Position numbers and translations under genes: made by a program. From contig CM046341.1 of NCBI GenBank assembly GCA_025403435.1, positions 18,065,460 through 18,129,459 of the forward strand: 64,000 bases of DNA, in the 5' to 3' direction. The DNA is from Artocarpus heterophyllus (Eukaryota > Streptophyta > Magnoliopsida > Rosales > Moraceae). Numbering within the stretch: the first letter of the stretch is position 1; each line of letters starts with the position of its first letter. The notes under the pieces were generated by a model. That model was not told where the DNA came from. It ran no database searches and worked only from the letters and a program-made list of their open reading frames with translations. Of this stretch, positions 1 through 11,147 are shown piece after piece.

Positions 1-774
1 AGAAAGGTGGGCAACCATCTAGGTCTGAAATTACTCTTTCTAAGAAAGACTCGCCAAAGTCTAATGAAGAAAGAGAATGCATGAAGGAAGAGCCTTATGC
101 TTTGATAGTGGGTAGTCTCATATATGCCATGCTTTGCACACGACCGAATATTAGTTATGCGGTCGGGATAGTGAGTCGATTTTAGTTAAATCCAGGACCA
201 AACCATTGGATTGTGGTCAAGCATATTTTCAAGTACCTGAGAAGGACTTGAGGGTATATGCTTGTATATTTGTGTGAGGTTTAACACCTCTAGAATATAT
301 TGACTCAGATTTCGAATCCTGTATAGATTCGAGGAGATTGACTTCAGTTTTGTGTTTACTTTAGGCGATAGTGCCATTGTTTGGAGAAGTATCAAGCAAG
401 ATTGTACTTTGGAGTCAACAATAAAGGCCGAGTATGTGGCAGCTAGTGAAGCTTCAAAAGAAGCAGTCTAGCTCTGCAAGTTCTTTGGGGATCTTGAGGT
501 AGTTCCTGGTATGGATAAGGCGATATCGCTGTATTGTGACAACACTACAGCGATAGCTAATGCTAAGGAACCAAGATTTAATAAAAAAAGTATGCATATT
601 GATAGGAGGTATCATGTGATAAAGGACCTCGTAGAGGGCAGACATGTTGCTGTATGCAAAATCGTATCTGAGGACAATATAGCCAATCCATTCACGAAGA
701 CACTAACTGCGAGAGTTTTTGAGGGGCATGTGGAAGCTATGGGGATGCAAGATATGTCACATTTACTCACTTAG
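1..774 (+). pseudogene. copia A RT end / RNase H remnant
   Basis: Translation gives the copia RT-to-RNase H junction: SKKDSPKS, then YAMLCTRPNISYAVGIVSRF, then a stop at about 182 where sister copies read Gln. Further on come an open RNase H segment (511-774) with LYCDNTTAIANAKEPRF and DNIANPFTKTL, the family C-terminus. RNase H would remove template RNA during reverse transcription. At least three in-frame stops and frameshifts before 480 make it non-functional. The reading stops just before the polypurine stretch and the LTR. Confidence 0.88.
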
Positions 775-788
775 TGCAAGTGAGAGAT

Positions 789-2735
789 TGGTAGACACGT
801 ATGCCTTAAGGAGAAAAATGTATTATATTTTTGGAGACATTGTTATCAATAAAGAGTTTATTTATTATTCACATGCTAAGTGTTGTCCTCTTTATGTTCA
901 TATTTGTTGGATGTATGATATGCAAACAACAGTCTGAGATTATCGGTCTAAGCTTTTAGAATCAGGCATATGATGGACAGATTATGTGACATATGATAGA
1001 CAGATTATGTGAAAGACATGATTCTAAAGGTAACGGTCTAAATTATAAGATCCGTAATCGAAGGAATAAGGTTGGGTGCTTTATTCATGCAAAGATTGCT
1101 ATGTTATCTATATCCCTAACGGGAGATGATTTGTCTTGGCCATCGGAGGTGGACTCCACGAATAAAAACATTAGTGCATTGTCATAGGTGACGATGCATT
1201 GGATCGAAACATAAAGTATAATTGATTTGGATTAATAATTTTGTCTCAGCAAATCAATTCACTTTAGACAATCATATGTGTTGTACCTTAATCTTAAGAT
1301 GAATAGTGGGCCCTTTGTCTTAACTTATGTCTTTTGATGTATCAAAGGGTGACATTTATATTTTATATTGGTACGCATGTCGGTACGTTGGAGACATGAC
1401 TCTTAATAGCATAGACCTGTTATTTATAGATACAAAATCCATAGCTTCTCTTCAGGAGTCGATGACATCCTCTTATATGTGTTATCCTGTAATTGAAAGA
1501 CTGGAGCGCTTAACCATTTAGATATAAACGTGTAACCAATTGGTATACTATCTTTAGATGGTAAGTTTTCTGATGGTGAGATAATGGAACGTAAGAGAAA
1601 AATAATTAGGAAGGTAAGATAGAATTTATCCTTAAGCCAATTATGGAAAATCCTATAGGGAAATGATACATTATGATATGCCATGGAGACTTTGCTACAG
1701 GCTTCGTAATTTTTTATTGTTCAAGAGTGCAACTCTAAGCTTTTAGTGGAGTAACGTTAGAGTTGATAATTATGAAATATATATTTGAGGTATTGGGTTT
1801 CATAATTATCAGGAGCTTGAACTATATAGGTCTATCAGGTCTCTTTTGCCAGCTTATAATAAATCCTGTAATTTTCAATAAATTGGTGACTTATGTTAAA
1901 TTATTAGATTGACTGAATTTCGATAGGATCAGATAATTCATGTCTGTTTATCAATTAAATTAATTTTGTAAATTATTTAAAGATAAACTTGTTGAATTAT
2001 TCATAATATTTATTTTCCTAGAGATTATCTAGATATGATTGTTTTAATCAGATAACTTCCCTATTGGGTTATTTGAATTAAAACTAATACTTTATCCTAA
2101 GAATCTTAGGTGGGAAATAAAAGATTCTTAAGGATCATTTATCGTAAGTTGGGCCGACTGATCTTCAAGTTCAGCCTACAGATAGAGGAATTTCGGCAGG
2201 CCGATTTGCCAGTTCGGCTTGCCGACCAAGCAATAATCTGATCTCGCGTTTTTACGCATTTTTATCAAATATAAATCCAGATTCAAATTTTTGAGGCCTT
2301 ATCTGATAAGAACTAACCCCTAAGTCTGACCTCTATAAAAGGGGAGTGAGACTTCATAATCATTTAGATCAGTTGAGAGATCAAGAATGAACACTTTATT
2401 TTATGAGTCTCTCAAACTCCCCTGAAGAGCTATTGTTTACAAATCACGAATGAAAGTTCTGGGTATTTCTCAATTGGTTGGAATGAGAGTCACTAGGGAA
2501 GAGCTGTATATTGTGCGTCCACACGCACTTTGATCGTGGATAGAGAATAGCAAAGAAGACCAGTTAGTTGAGGCTCTTCTAGAATGTTCTTCTCTTCATC
2601 AGTTGCAAGAGCTCTTTGACAAACAAGGTTAGTAAGATCTGGTTAGTTTATACATATAGTGTGTTAACCTTGTGTTTTAGAAAATACTCTAATATAAAAA
2701 TTTTAAAATATCCGCTGCGTACTATTTTTCTAACG
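789..2735 (+). repeat. 3' LTR of copia A
   Basis: It begins TGGTAGACACGTATGCC (sisters: TGTTAGACATGTATGCC) and ends CTATTTTTCTAACG (sisters end CCAACA), so the terminal CA has decayed to CG. Length is about 1.95 kb, against 2.0 kb for the sisters. It includes an AATAAA-bearing 5' stretch (about 848) and the 21-22-bp GC-rich units near 2150-2226. Confidence 0.88.
2150..2226. repeat. 21-22-bp GC-rich tandem units, LTR A
   Basis: Four units whose core (TCGGC or a variant) starts at 2150, 2171, 2193 and 2214, so spacings are 21, 22 and 21. The third unit is the full palindromic core TCGGCAGGCCGA. This is the LTR version of the motif shared by the other retroelements in the window. Confidence 0.85.
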
Positions 2736-3976
2736 CTGTAGGGCTCTGATAGTGTTGAATCTCTGTCAACTCTCAATTGATGTATGAATCTCCATCAAAC
2801 TCCACCCAATCTCTTTGCGACGCCCTCCCCAGTTCTCCGACATCGTTGACGAAGAAGAAGGTCTCGTGATGTTACTCGAACTCCAACGGACCTTGAGCGA
2901 CGTAGCTGCGTGCGATTTTCTGTCGCTAATTTTGTTGGAGCAATGCCTGCTAATCTCGGTTGTCATTGGTTCTAGAGCCATCACGATTGACAACGATCTT
3001 TTGGTGATATCCCAACGGATGACATCTCTGGTCCAGATCTGCGTCGGAGAGTAATGGTCTCTTGGAGAAACCAGAGAGAGAGGAAGAGAGAGAAAGCAAA
3101 AAGAGAGAGGAGAGAGAAGGAAATAATATTTTGAAATTAGATCCATTTTGTGGCTTTTAAGGGTGGTTGGTCTTTTTTGTGTTTTAAGAATCTAATTTAT
3201 ACTAAATATGTATTATTTATACATTTTTAAAATACATAACATTATTTACTGACGGCTTATTAAAATATATTATTTCTTGCCATATCTCTAAAAAAAACGC
3301 AAAACACAACTTAAAAGCAAAAAAAAAAAAAAGAAAAAAAGAAAAATCAAGGCGCACTTTCAACGGTACACCTAGCAGAGCTGAATGCACATGGGGAGAA
3401 AATCCTCCGAAGCAGAACTGAGACACGTTGAAAAGGCATGGTCTCAACACCATTGGAATCTTCTACTGGGCCCACAAAGTGAAAAAATTCAATATCCTCC
3501 ACGACCAGAAAGCCAACAAATGGTAATAATGGAGCCAAGATCGTCAGCATCGACGACAGCCTTTATGAAGCGTAAAAGTTTTTGGTCAAAAAAAGAAAAA
3601 AGGTCTCTGACTCACGTAAAATACAAAAGTGTCATGCCATCCTAATACACCGTTGTGGACAGGTAAATTAATAGGAAATTCTTAGAGGATTACAATTTTG
3701 TTTCACTAGAAAGGAGGGTATTTTAGCTATTGGATCAAGACTTTAACGGTTTAATTTATGATTATTTTTAAAAAAATTTTATAATACGTGATAAAAAATC
3801 ACTTTCAGTCAACACATTAAACCGTAAAAAGTTTAATCAAACAGATAAAAATTAGAACATTTATGCTGTATTGGCAGAGCAAGATTGGCTTGCCTAGCGT
3901 AAAACTTGCCAAATAAATGAGAATGGTTATGGTGGAGTTTCCCAAGCGAACTGATAAAGTGGAGTTAAGAGTAGAG
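2736..3976. other. Intergenic stretch between element A and the beta-glucosidase
   Basis: No gene recognised. It holds a GA-rich tract (about 3061-3121), an A-rich tract (about 3318-3346) and short open frames on both strands (for example minus 3146-2766 and plus 3385-3645) with no known domain. The last few hundred bases must include the promoter of the downstream gene. I could not pick a TATA box with confidence. An in-frame ATG lies at 3917, 20 codons upstream of the preferred start. Confidence 0.6.
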
Positions 3977-6900
3977 ATGTGGGGCGTCTCTCTCTCACTA
4001 TTTGCTCTTGTTGTGAGCTTGGAGTTAAGAGTCACAGTTTGTGGTGGGATTGGGAATGGAAACGTTAGCAGAGATGATTTCCCAGATGGTTTTGTGTTTG
4101 GTGCTGCCTCCTCAGCTTATCAGGTCCGTTAATTTTGATCAACATCTGACTTTTCAACAATTTCTGACCATAGAAAAATCAATAATGATATGTTGAGTTT
4201 TTAAGGTTTTGAGGATGTGGAGTTGTTCTGTTTTTTTTTTTTTTTTTTTTTTGTGGTTTGTTTTGTTTTGTTTGTATTGAGCAGACAGAGGGAGCTGCAA
4301 ACGAAGATGGAAGGACTCCAAGCATATGGGATACCTTTGCCAAAGCTGGTTGGTTCTCTTTTGTTTGTTTTTGGTGCTAATAATACAGTCGGTTCTTATG
4401 GTTAACTAGTTCTCCTTTCTTTTACTTTTATTTTATTTTAATTGATATGCAGAAGTTTTATTATTTTTCTGGAGGGATTATCGGCGGCTTTTCATAAAGA
4501 GAGAGAAAAAAAACTTTTTTTTTGAAGATTCGTGTTTCTATTTCTGTTCTATTATATTCCTTTCAGATCAAACTAAGGGAGATGTAACTGTCAAGGGAGA
4601 AAAACTGAGGATGAGTACTAAAAGAAAAAAAAAAAAAGAAAGTTATTGGGACTATTTTTTGGTTAGTTATACCAAAAAAAGGGTAGATTTTGACGAAAGG
4701 GCAAAAAAAAATTCTTAATTGAGTAAAAGTTTTTTTTTTTTTAAACAAAAAAATACGTTTTTTTGTGTAGATAAATTATTTCAGTTTTTTTTTAAAAAAT
4801 AAGAAAAATAACTGTAGCAGGACGAGGAACCTTAACAAGATGAAAAAAAAAAAATTGAAACCGTTTTGATGTCTAAAAAACTTTTTTAGTGTCAAAAACT
4901 GTCAAAAAAAAGTCATTGACCAAAAATTTTTTTTTCAAAAGGTCATTTTTAAAAATCTCCCAAAAAAAGTTTGTTGTTTCTCTTAAAGCGTGCCACAAAT
5001 TCTCTACCAAAAAAAGTAGTTCTTCGGGACTTTTTTCCTTAGTTATACTTAAAAGAAAAAAAGAAAAAAGAAAAAAAGTGAGAGTAGGTATATTACGATG
5101 TCATCCAAGAGTACAGTCAAGGTTGGCAAAATGGCACTAAAACTAATTTGATGGTTGTTCAAAAATGTCTAAAGAGTAAGTGAATAAAAAAGAGATATCA
5201 GTCTCTATGACCTTTTAGGAAAGTTTCGTCACTGCCCAAGTTTCTGAATGAAAGTTTGTTAATGTTCAGGGCACATGAAAGAAGACACGGGAGACATAGC
5301 ATGTGATGGATATCATAAATACAAGGTTTAGTTCTGTAGAAAGCTTGACTCATTTTTAATCATTATAATTATAATTTTTTTTTTTACCATCGTTATCCTT
5401 TTCTTTTGTAGTTACATCTTAAAGTTAAGAGCACTCTTATTTAATCATGCAAGGTTAAAATCCTATCACTCACAAAACAGTGAATCTCAGTCTAAAAAGT
5501 AAACTATAAACTAGATTGGATCTCAATGCTTTAATCCCGTGTAGATGAAAATGATTTTTCTAAAGTCAATGCATTAATCTTTTTTTTAATTACTGTAAAT
5601 AAAATATTTTACTTCTTGCTACCCCTATGCGATCATGACCTAAAAGCCAACTAAAATCTAGGCTGGTTTGGTTCAAACCACACATTTGTGCTGTGGTAAG
5701 ACTGTGATCAATGCATTTCTAAGAGTCCATAGAAAGTCACTTGCAGGAAGATGTTGGACTTATGGCCGAGACAGGTTTAGAAGCGTATAGATTCTCCATT
5801 TCATGGTCAAGACTTATCCCAAGTATGATCACAACAAACTAAATTACTTGTGTAGTAAGCAAAAAATCGAGTTGATTTTTGATTCACTTTCTAACACATT
5901 GATCATTCTTTGTTTTCCAGATGGAAGAGGACCTGTAAATCCCAAGGGTTTAGAATATTACAACGACTTCATCGATGAATTAGTCGGCCATGGTCAATAC
6001 CAGCATGTGATATATGAGTTTCTTTTTACTTTTGCCCCTTAACATAGACAAGATATAATGCTAAGATTGCTTGTTTCTCATCAACCAGGAATCCAACCAC
6101 ACGTTACATTACACCATTCTGATCTCCCACAGATACTTGAAGATGAGTACGGTGGCTGGGTTAGTCGAAAGATTGTGTATGTCTCTACATCTTGTTGGAA
6201 ATTTTATGACAATAGTAGAAAACTGGGCAATTGACATGTTTGAATAACATTTATGTGGATGCAGAAAAGACTTCTTGGAATATGCAGATGTGTGCTTCAG
6301 AGAGTTTGGTGATAGAGTTAAACATTGGACTACCATGAATGAACCCAATGTGTTTGTATTGGCGGGTTATGACATGGGAGCTCTACCACCTGGACGATGT
6401 TCGATTCCATATGGTTATTGCTCCAAAGGAAACTCCACAACTGAGCCATACCTTGCAGCTCATCATATCTTGTTGGCGCACGCATCGGCTTATAGATTGT
6501 ATGAGAGAAAGTACAAGGTAATTTTCAAGCTCTTTCGTATCAAACCATGGAAATAGCTTGATCAATATCTCTTGAACCTCCAATGTCAACTATACGTGTG
6601 CAAAGTCAATTTCCTCTTTGATCCTATAAGCTTGACAAGACATTTTGGTTTGCTTGCTCAATTTTCATTAAGTATGATGTTTGATCTGATTGTGAATATT
6701 TAAAATTTTCAACTAAGAAAAAGCATTTATCATAAATATTGATCACTGAAGAAGAATATTTGGGCAATGCAGGACAAACAACATGGATTTATAGGATTCA
6801 ACATCCTTTCTTTCTGGTTTATCCCTCTAACAGACAACAGTGATGATGAACTTGCTACTGAAAGAGCAAATGAATTTTTCTTTGGTTGGTAAGTTACAAA

Positions 6901-9900
6901 TTACCCCTTCCCCCGATCTCCTCCTCTTTAGTTTGTTTCTTTTTGTTTATTCTTTTTATTTTAGTGGTCTTTGTCAACAGGCAATGTCCTTACAGTTTCA
7001 ACACAGAATTAGCATAATCCTCTCTATCACACTAGTAGTGGAAAATCGAGATTGCCATTTTGCGATGCCTTTGAGAACTTATTTTCCACTTTGTGTTATA
7101 GGTTTTTCAATCCCTTGGTATTTGGAGATTACCCTGATTTAATGAAGAAGAATGCAGGCTTGAGGATTCCGGCCTTCACCATCCAAGAATCCGAAAGCGT
7201 TAGGGGTTCCTTCGACTTCTTAGGACTGAATTATTACTTTGGAAAGTACGTCAAGAACAGACCTAGCACCCTTCAGGCGGAAAACAGGGACGTTATGGCA
7301 GACATGAGAATACAAATATTGTGTAAGCCTCTTTTGCTTGAACAGTTTACATGCATCAAATTCAAAACAGTTTAGGATTTGTAGCTTGAACAGCATGATA
7401 TTTCAGTAACCAATCTTTTTCCATCCTTCTATTTCATTTGTGAGGCTTTGGTGTACCTGCTAAAATTCAAGCGTTTAGTTGGCTACTACCGCTTGGTAAA
7501 CTTGATTCTTATAATTTGATACATAGAAGAATATAAACTTTTACCAGGATTTTGCGCGCTTTGTAGGAAGAAGTTTGTCTTTAGATCATCTTGATTTTCC
7601 GTTCCACGTACTTGTTTAGCATTTGGTATAAATTTTCATCCAAAGTCGCAGAATTGTTGAATGGTATTCTAATTGGAAGAACAACAGGTGCAAGGCCTTA
7701 TTGAAAGTGGTTGTACAAGCTGTTACATGGACTTTATAGATATATAGGAACAGATGAACCTTTGAAGGATTAGAGGAAGATACAAAGGATGTGTGATTAA
7801 CTTTCCAAACAAAAGACTTCAAAAACTTTTCTAATTTGTTGAGGGTGGGGATATTCGCTGTTGCAGACTTGTTAATTTGTGAAACTGGGAGCAGGCTTAG
7901 GTCCATATCGTCGGATCTTGATGTTAGTTTTGTCCGTTGCTTGTTTGGTGTTTGATTCATGAGGACACCTTTGTTATCTTTATGTGTACTTTTTCTGATA
8001 TTCATTGAAGTTCTTTGTTTCTTATAATAAAATTTATCATCAACAGAATTATATTAGTTGCACTGCTTAAGGTTGTCTTCAACGTATAGTATTTACACAT
8101 CTATAATTGCATTCAATAGTTGCACCTAGAATTCTGACCATTCAATACGTTCTATTTTACTGAACCAATCAGTCACATGAGGTTCAAATGCCACTAACTG
8201 CAGCAGGTTTTGCAATTTTATTGACTCATTGGAGCTTTCTTTTTTTTTTTTCCCCCTTTGTGGTGGCAGTTCCGGAATTTAGTTCGTCGAAATTTGAGGT
8301 AAAAACTGGAATATTACATTTTTTTGTTAATTTATGTATGAGAATTCTCTAGTTTGTCGTTGATTCTCTAGTTTGATACAGTATCCAATTGCACCCTGGG
8401 GTCTGGCAGGAGTTTTGGAGTATATCAAGCAACATTATAACAATCCTCATATTTATATCCACGAAAATGGTAGTCTCTCTTTCACACTCCTTATGACGTT
8501 AATTTTATTTCAAAATAATTTTGGGGAAAAGTCATTGGATGAACATAAACACCAAAAATACTAAAATTTCAAACATTATAGATGGTGAATTAGTGATTAA
8601 CTTTCTTTAAAAAAAAAACAGTAATTATCACTACTGAATTTTTCAAGGAAATTGATCTCAAATTGTGTGGATCCTTGTGTAATAGTCCCTTAATTCTAAA
8701 GTTAGAATATAAATCACCTTTTATTAAAGCCAGTTATTTGAAGATCACTAATTCGGTGATGATGCATAGCATATTAACATTTATTAAAGGGTTATTTACC
8801 TTTTTTCTACTTTTATGTTTTAAGTTCATTAAAACAGGGCATTTGTTCTGCAAATATACCCTTAGTTTACCGTAGATCACTGCCACTAAGGTCAACTTGG
8901 TATTTCAAGGGTTAAATATATGGACCATTAAAAGGTATAGATTTTCATATTAAATTCAATTTTCAATAATTAAAAATTAAAGATATGTTTTTTAACAAAT
9001 CTAAAATACAAGGTATAAAAAGATAAATTACCCTATATAAAACAGAAAGAAGAAGTCTGATGCTGTTTTCACTATTTGATCATACTGCCTCTTCAACTAA
9101 TTTTATATATACTGGATATTTCCCAACAACTCCAATTCATTTACGGCTATTGCTTATGTGAACATAGTATAAGCTAAATAATCCCAACACATAACACAAG
9201 ACAGATGTGTACAATTCTTCAATCTTCTGCATTTTTTCCATTCCTAAATATCCATAGTCTAATATTGGTTCACAGTCAATAACTTCTTGCCCATCAAAAG
9301 AAACAATAACAATGATTCGAAGAACACCATGCATACGTAATGCCTGTTGGGGACCCACATTTACTATCATTAGGTCTTTTCTTGGAGTTGGGATATTTAT
9401 AGGTTTTTTCTTTATCCTCGATTGATTCTTTCGTGAATTACTGAAAAGCTAAAATAAGTCCATTAAAAATCAAAGATGTCAAATAATTCAATTATTTAAA
9501 AGTCTCTTGACATTCAAATAAATGCATTTTGGAGTTTGGAGCCAAATGCAGTTGTGTTTGTTAGGTGGGGCTGAAGCATGTAAAGTCTTTTATGTTCTAA
9601 TTATGACAATGTGTTCCACAGGTCAAAGAACTCCACGTAATTCAACATTAGAAGATTGGTCCAGAGTCGAATACTTGCAGGCATTTATTGGGAGTATCGT
9701 TGATACTATAAGGTATATGTTTTGGACTAACATGAGTAGTGATTAATTAATTATCACCTTTTATCTTCTTACTTACATAATACTAGCGATTTTTTAAGCT
9801 ATCTGAAACTTTTCCACAAAATGGTCATTAATTTTTATTTAGCTGAGTAGTCTTTGAATTTAAGTTTTTTTTCTTTCACTGTTTTAGTCATAGGTTTATA

Positions 9901-10317
9901 CAATTAATATTAGTGGTAATCTTTACTCATTCCACTAAACCCGTATTAATTTAAAAAAGAAAAAATAAACACTAAAGTTTTAATAGGGGTATTTGTTTAA
10001 TTACTTTTTAATTACATAAATTACCATGTATGAATCTTTTCTTTTTATTTTTGAGAATTGGGTTGAAATTTATTTTTCTATTTTAAAAATGTAGGAATGG
10101 GACGAACGTGAAAGGGTGTTTTGTATGGTCATTCATGGACTCTTTTGAGTTGTTAGACGGCTATGAATCCCGCTTTGGCTTGTACTATGTAGATTTTGAT
10201 GATCCAGAATTGAAAAGAACACCTAAGCTCTCTGCCCATTGGTATTCCCATTTCTTGAAGAGAAAAAGCATCACTTTAGATGGCATTGTTCAATCTCCAT
10301 CACATATGTACTTCTAA
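3977..10317 (+). CDS. Beta-glucosidase, glycoside hydrolase family 1 (BGLU11-like), 13 exons
   Basis: Exons: 3977-4123, 4285-4348, 5270-5325, 5747-5822, 5921-5992, 6089-6176, 6265-6517, 6773-6888, 7102-7322, 8270-8298, 8382-8469, 9622-9712, 10095-10317. All introns are GT-AG; the sum is 1524 nt, giving 507 aa plus stop with every phase consistent, the usual GH1 length. Residues 1-23 form a signal peptide ([13 protein letters not shown]...), so the enzyme should be secreted or vacuolar. Seen motifs: FGAASSAYQ (Gln49, sugar binding), the general acid/base Glu194 in TMNEPN, the nucleophile Glu402 in IYIHENG, and [13 protein letters not shown] near the C-terminus. GH1 retaining enzymes hydrolyse beta-glucosides, typically glycosylated specialised metabolites or hormones; the substrate cannot be read here. 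FELLDGY instead of FEW and ALPPGRCS fit the BGLU11-like clade as I remember it. An ATG at 3917 would add 20 residues ahead of the signal peptide, so 3977 is preferred. Introns 9 and 11 hold foreign DNA. Confidence 0.95.
4124..5269 (+). other. Beta-glucosidase introns 1-2, homopolymer-rich
   Basis: Intron 1 (4124-4284) has a run of about 22 T at 4231-4251. Intron 2 (4349-5269) is crowded with A and T homopolymers, many as AAAAAA-G/C-TTTTTT blocks (4610-5060). No foreign element recognised. The short open frames here are low-complexity artefacts. Confidence 0.7.
7440..8045 (+). mobile_element. 5'-truncated LINE (non-LTR retrotransposon) 3' end in intron 9
   Basis: Frame-broken translation matches the C-terminus of plant LINE ORF2. 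At 7448-7541 it reads [21 protein letters not shown] followed by YNLIHRRI, a zf-RVT pattern. Then comes SLDHLDFPF (about 7574), and about 7660-7740 [17 protein letters not shown] leads into QAVTWTL. Multiple stops and shifts follow. The end, with AATAAAATTTATC near 8025-8037, looks like a LINE 3' UTR. It is in the same orientation as the host gene and explains why this intron is 947 bp. Exact ends and the target duplication were not resolved. Confidence 0.62.
9070..9394 (-). pseudogene. ndhH: Plastid-derived ndhH fragment in intron 11 (NUPT)
   Basis: Read on the minus strand from 9394, the DNA follows the 5' end of the plastid NDH subunit H gene: ARKDL-like start, MIVNVGP, then MHGVLRIIV, then VIDCEPIL and GMEKM. 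Nucleotide similarity continues past the first frameshifts through tgttgggattatttagc (about 9190-9170), ctatgttcac and ttgggaaatatc to about 9070. NdhH is the 49-kDa subunit of the plastid NADH dehydrogenase-like complex. This copy has indels and substitutions and lies antisense within an intron of the beta-glucosidase gene, so it is an old nuclear insertion of plastid DNA. Recognition rests on my memory of ndhH. Confidence 0.85.
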
Positions 10318-10652
10318 AGTCTTGTAAATCAATTATGTATGGATCCCACCATTTGGTGCTTGGTAAATCATACTCGAGCAATTAAGCTAAGGGTTGTCAA
10401 AATAATACGGAGGGACTTTTCAAAAAAATAAATAATAAAGTTGAGGGACAACATTTCTGTACTGGACAGATCCTAGATATAGCAATTCCACCTTTTTTTT
10501 TTTTTTAAGATGTGGATAGACCCTCAACATATCATAATTCATAAATCTCAATTATATGAGACAAAACAAAAGAGAAAGAAAGGAGATCTCAATCATATCA
10601 AACAATCAGCATGGGGCTATTACAACGAAAACAAAAACTAAAAAGAACCATC
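10318..10652. other. 3' flank of the beta-glucosidase
   Basis: AT-rich. AATAAATAATAAAG at about 10428-10440 is a plausible polyadenylation signal roughly 110 bp after the stop. A T-run lies at 10492-10506. The last 30 bp before 10653 still resemble the start of beta-glucosidase intron 2 read on the minus strand, so the inverted copy fades out here. Confidence 0.55.
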
Positions 10653-11021
10653 CAGCTTTGGCAAAGGTGTCCCATATACTTGAAATCCTTCCATCTTGGT
10701 TTGCAGCTCCCTCCGTCTGCACAAAACAAAACAAAACAAAAACACACAAAACGACAAAAAATCACAACAACCCCACATCCTCAAAACCTTAAAAACTCAA
10801 AGAACATATAATTATTGATTTTTCTGCGGTCAGAAATTGCCATAAGTGAAAATAAAATGTTTGATCAAATGGACCTGATAAGCTCAGGAGGCAGCACCAA
10901 ACACAAAACCATCTGGGAAATCATCTCTTCTAACATTTCCATTTCCATTTTTACCACAAGCAATCACTCCTATTCCCAAGCTCACAATAAGAGCAAAGAG
11001 TGAGAAAGAGAAGCTCCACAT
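10653..11021 (-). pseudogene. Truncated second beta-glucosidase copy, exons 1-2, inverted
   Basis: On the minus strand, exon 1 is 11021-10875 (147 nt) and exon 2 is 10716-10653 (64 nt), exactly the lengths in the intact gene. Intron 1 (158 bp against 161) is also similar, so this is a genomic and not a processed duplicate. It encodes MWSFSFSLFALIVSLG (signal peptide), then [13 protein letters not shown], then a TGA stop at 10886-10884 where the intact gene has TCA (Ser) before AYQ. Exon 2 reads TEGAANQDGR with [11 protein letters not shown], but its donor is GA instead of GT (10652-10651). No exons 3-13 follow. It points towards the intact gene, so the pair is convergent. Confidence 0.92.
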
Positions 11022-11147
11022 CTTAACTTTTTTAACTTTTCTTGATAAAAAAGTGTTTCAGAAACTCAAGTCAAATACTCATTGAGGAGTACTAAACCGT
11101 AAGCGTTCACTGATTCACGTGGGTTTCTACCAAAAACGTACACAGAC
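11022..11147 (-). promoter_or_regulatory. Proximal upstream region of the beta-glucosidase copy, with a G-box
   Basis: This is the 5' flank of the truncated copy, cut off by element B. It contains CACGTG at 11116-11121, a G-box core, about 95 bp upstream of the copy's ATG. A second CACGTG (51682-51687) in the same TCACGTGGGTT context lies just past the far end of element B. Before the insertion the two were about 33 bp apart. The last five bases, CAGAC (11143-11147), are the left target duplication of B. Confidence 0.5.

Larger units (their letters stand above)
1..2735 (+). mobile_element. Ty1/copia element A (family 1), 3' end only
   Basis: The window opens inside a copia retrotransposon read on the + strand: the end of RT plus RNase H, then a complete 3' LTR. 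It is the same family as the minus-strand copies D, E, G, H and I, since the LTR starts, the RNase H text and the GC-rich repeat block all match. It is the only family-1 copy here on the + strand. The 5' part and the left target duplication lie outside the window. Confidence 0.9.

Noticed and set aside
2766..3146. 126-codon minus-strand open frame
   Set aside because: No recognisable domain, no homologous copy in the window, and it overlaps a GA-rich tract. It could be an old gene end, but nothing supports it.
3385..3645. 86-codon plus-strand open frame upstream of the beta-glucosidase
   Set aside because: No domain and heavy Lys/Ser bias from an A-rich tract; both strands are open here by composition.
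3917..3976. Upstream in-frame ATG as the start of the beta-glucosidase
   Set aside because: It would put 20 mostly polar residues before the signal peptide; the inverted copy also aligns from the second ATG, with the same 147-nt exon 1.
7616..8005. 129-codon minus-strand open frame in intron 9
   Set aside because: Antisense of the LINE 3' fragment; no domain.
9137..9370. 77-codon minus-strand open frame as a gene
   Set aside because: It is the undisrupted part of the ndhH insertion; frameshifts follow and it lies in an intron.
10556..10811. Plus-strand open frames rich in Lys, Asn and Thr
   Set aside because: They lie antisense to intron 1 and exon 2 of the inverted beta-glucosidase copy.
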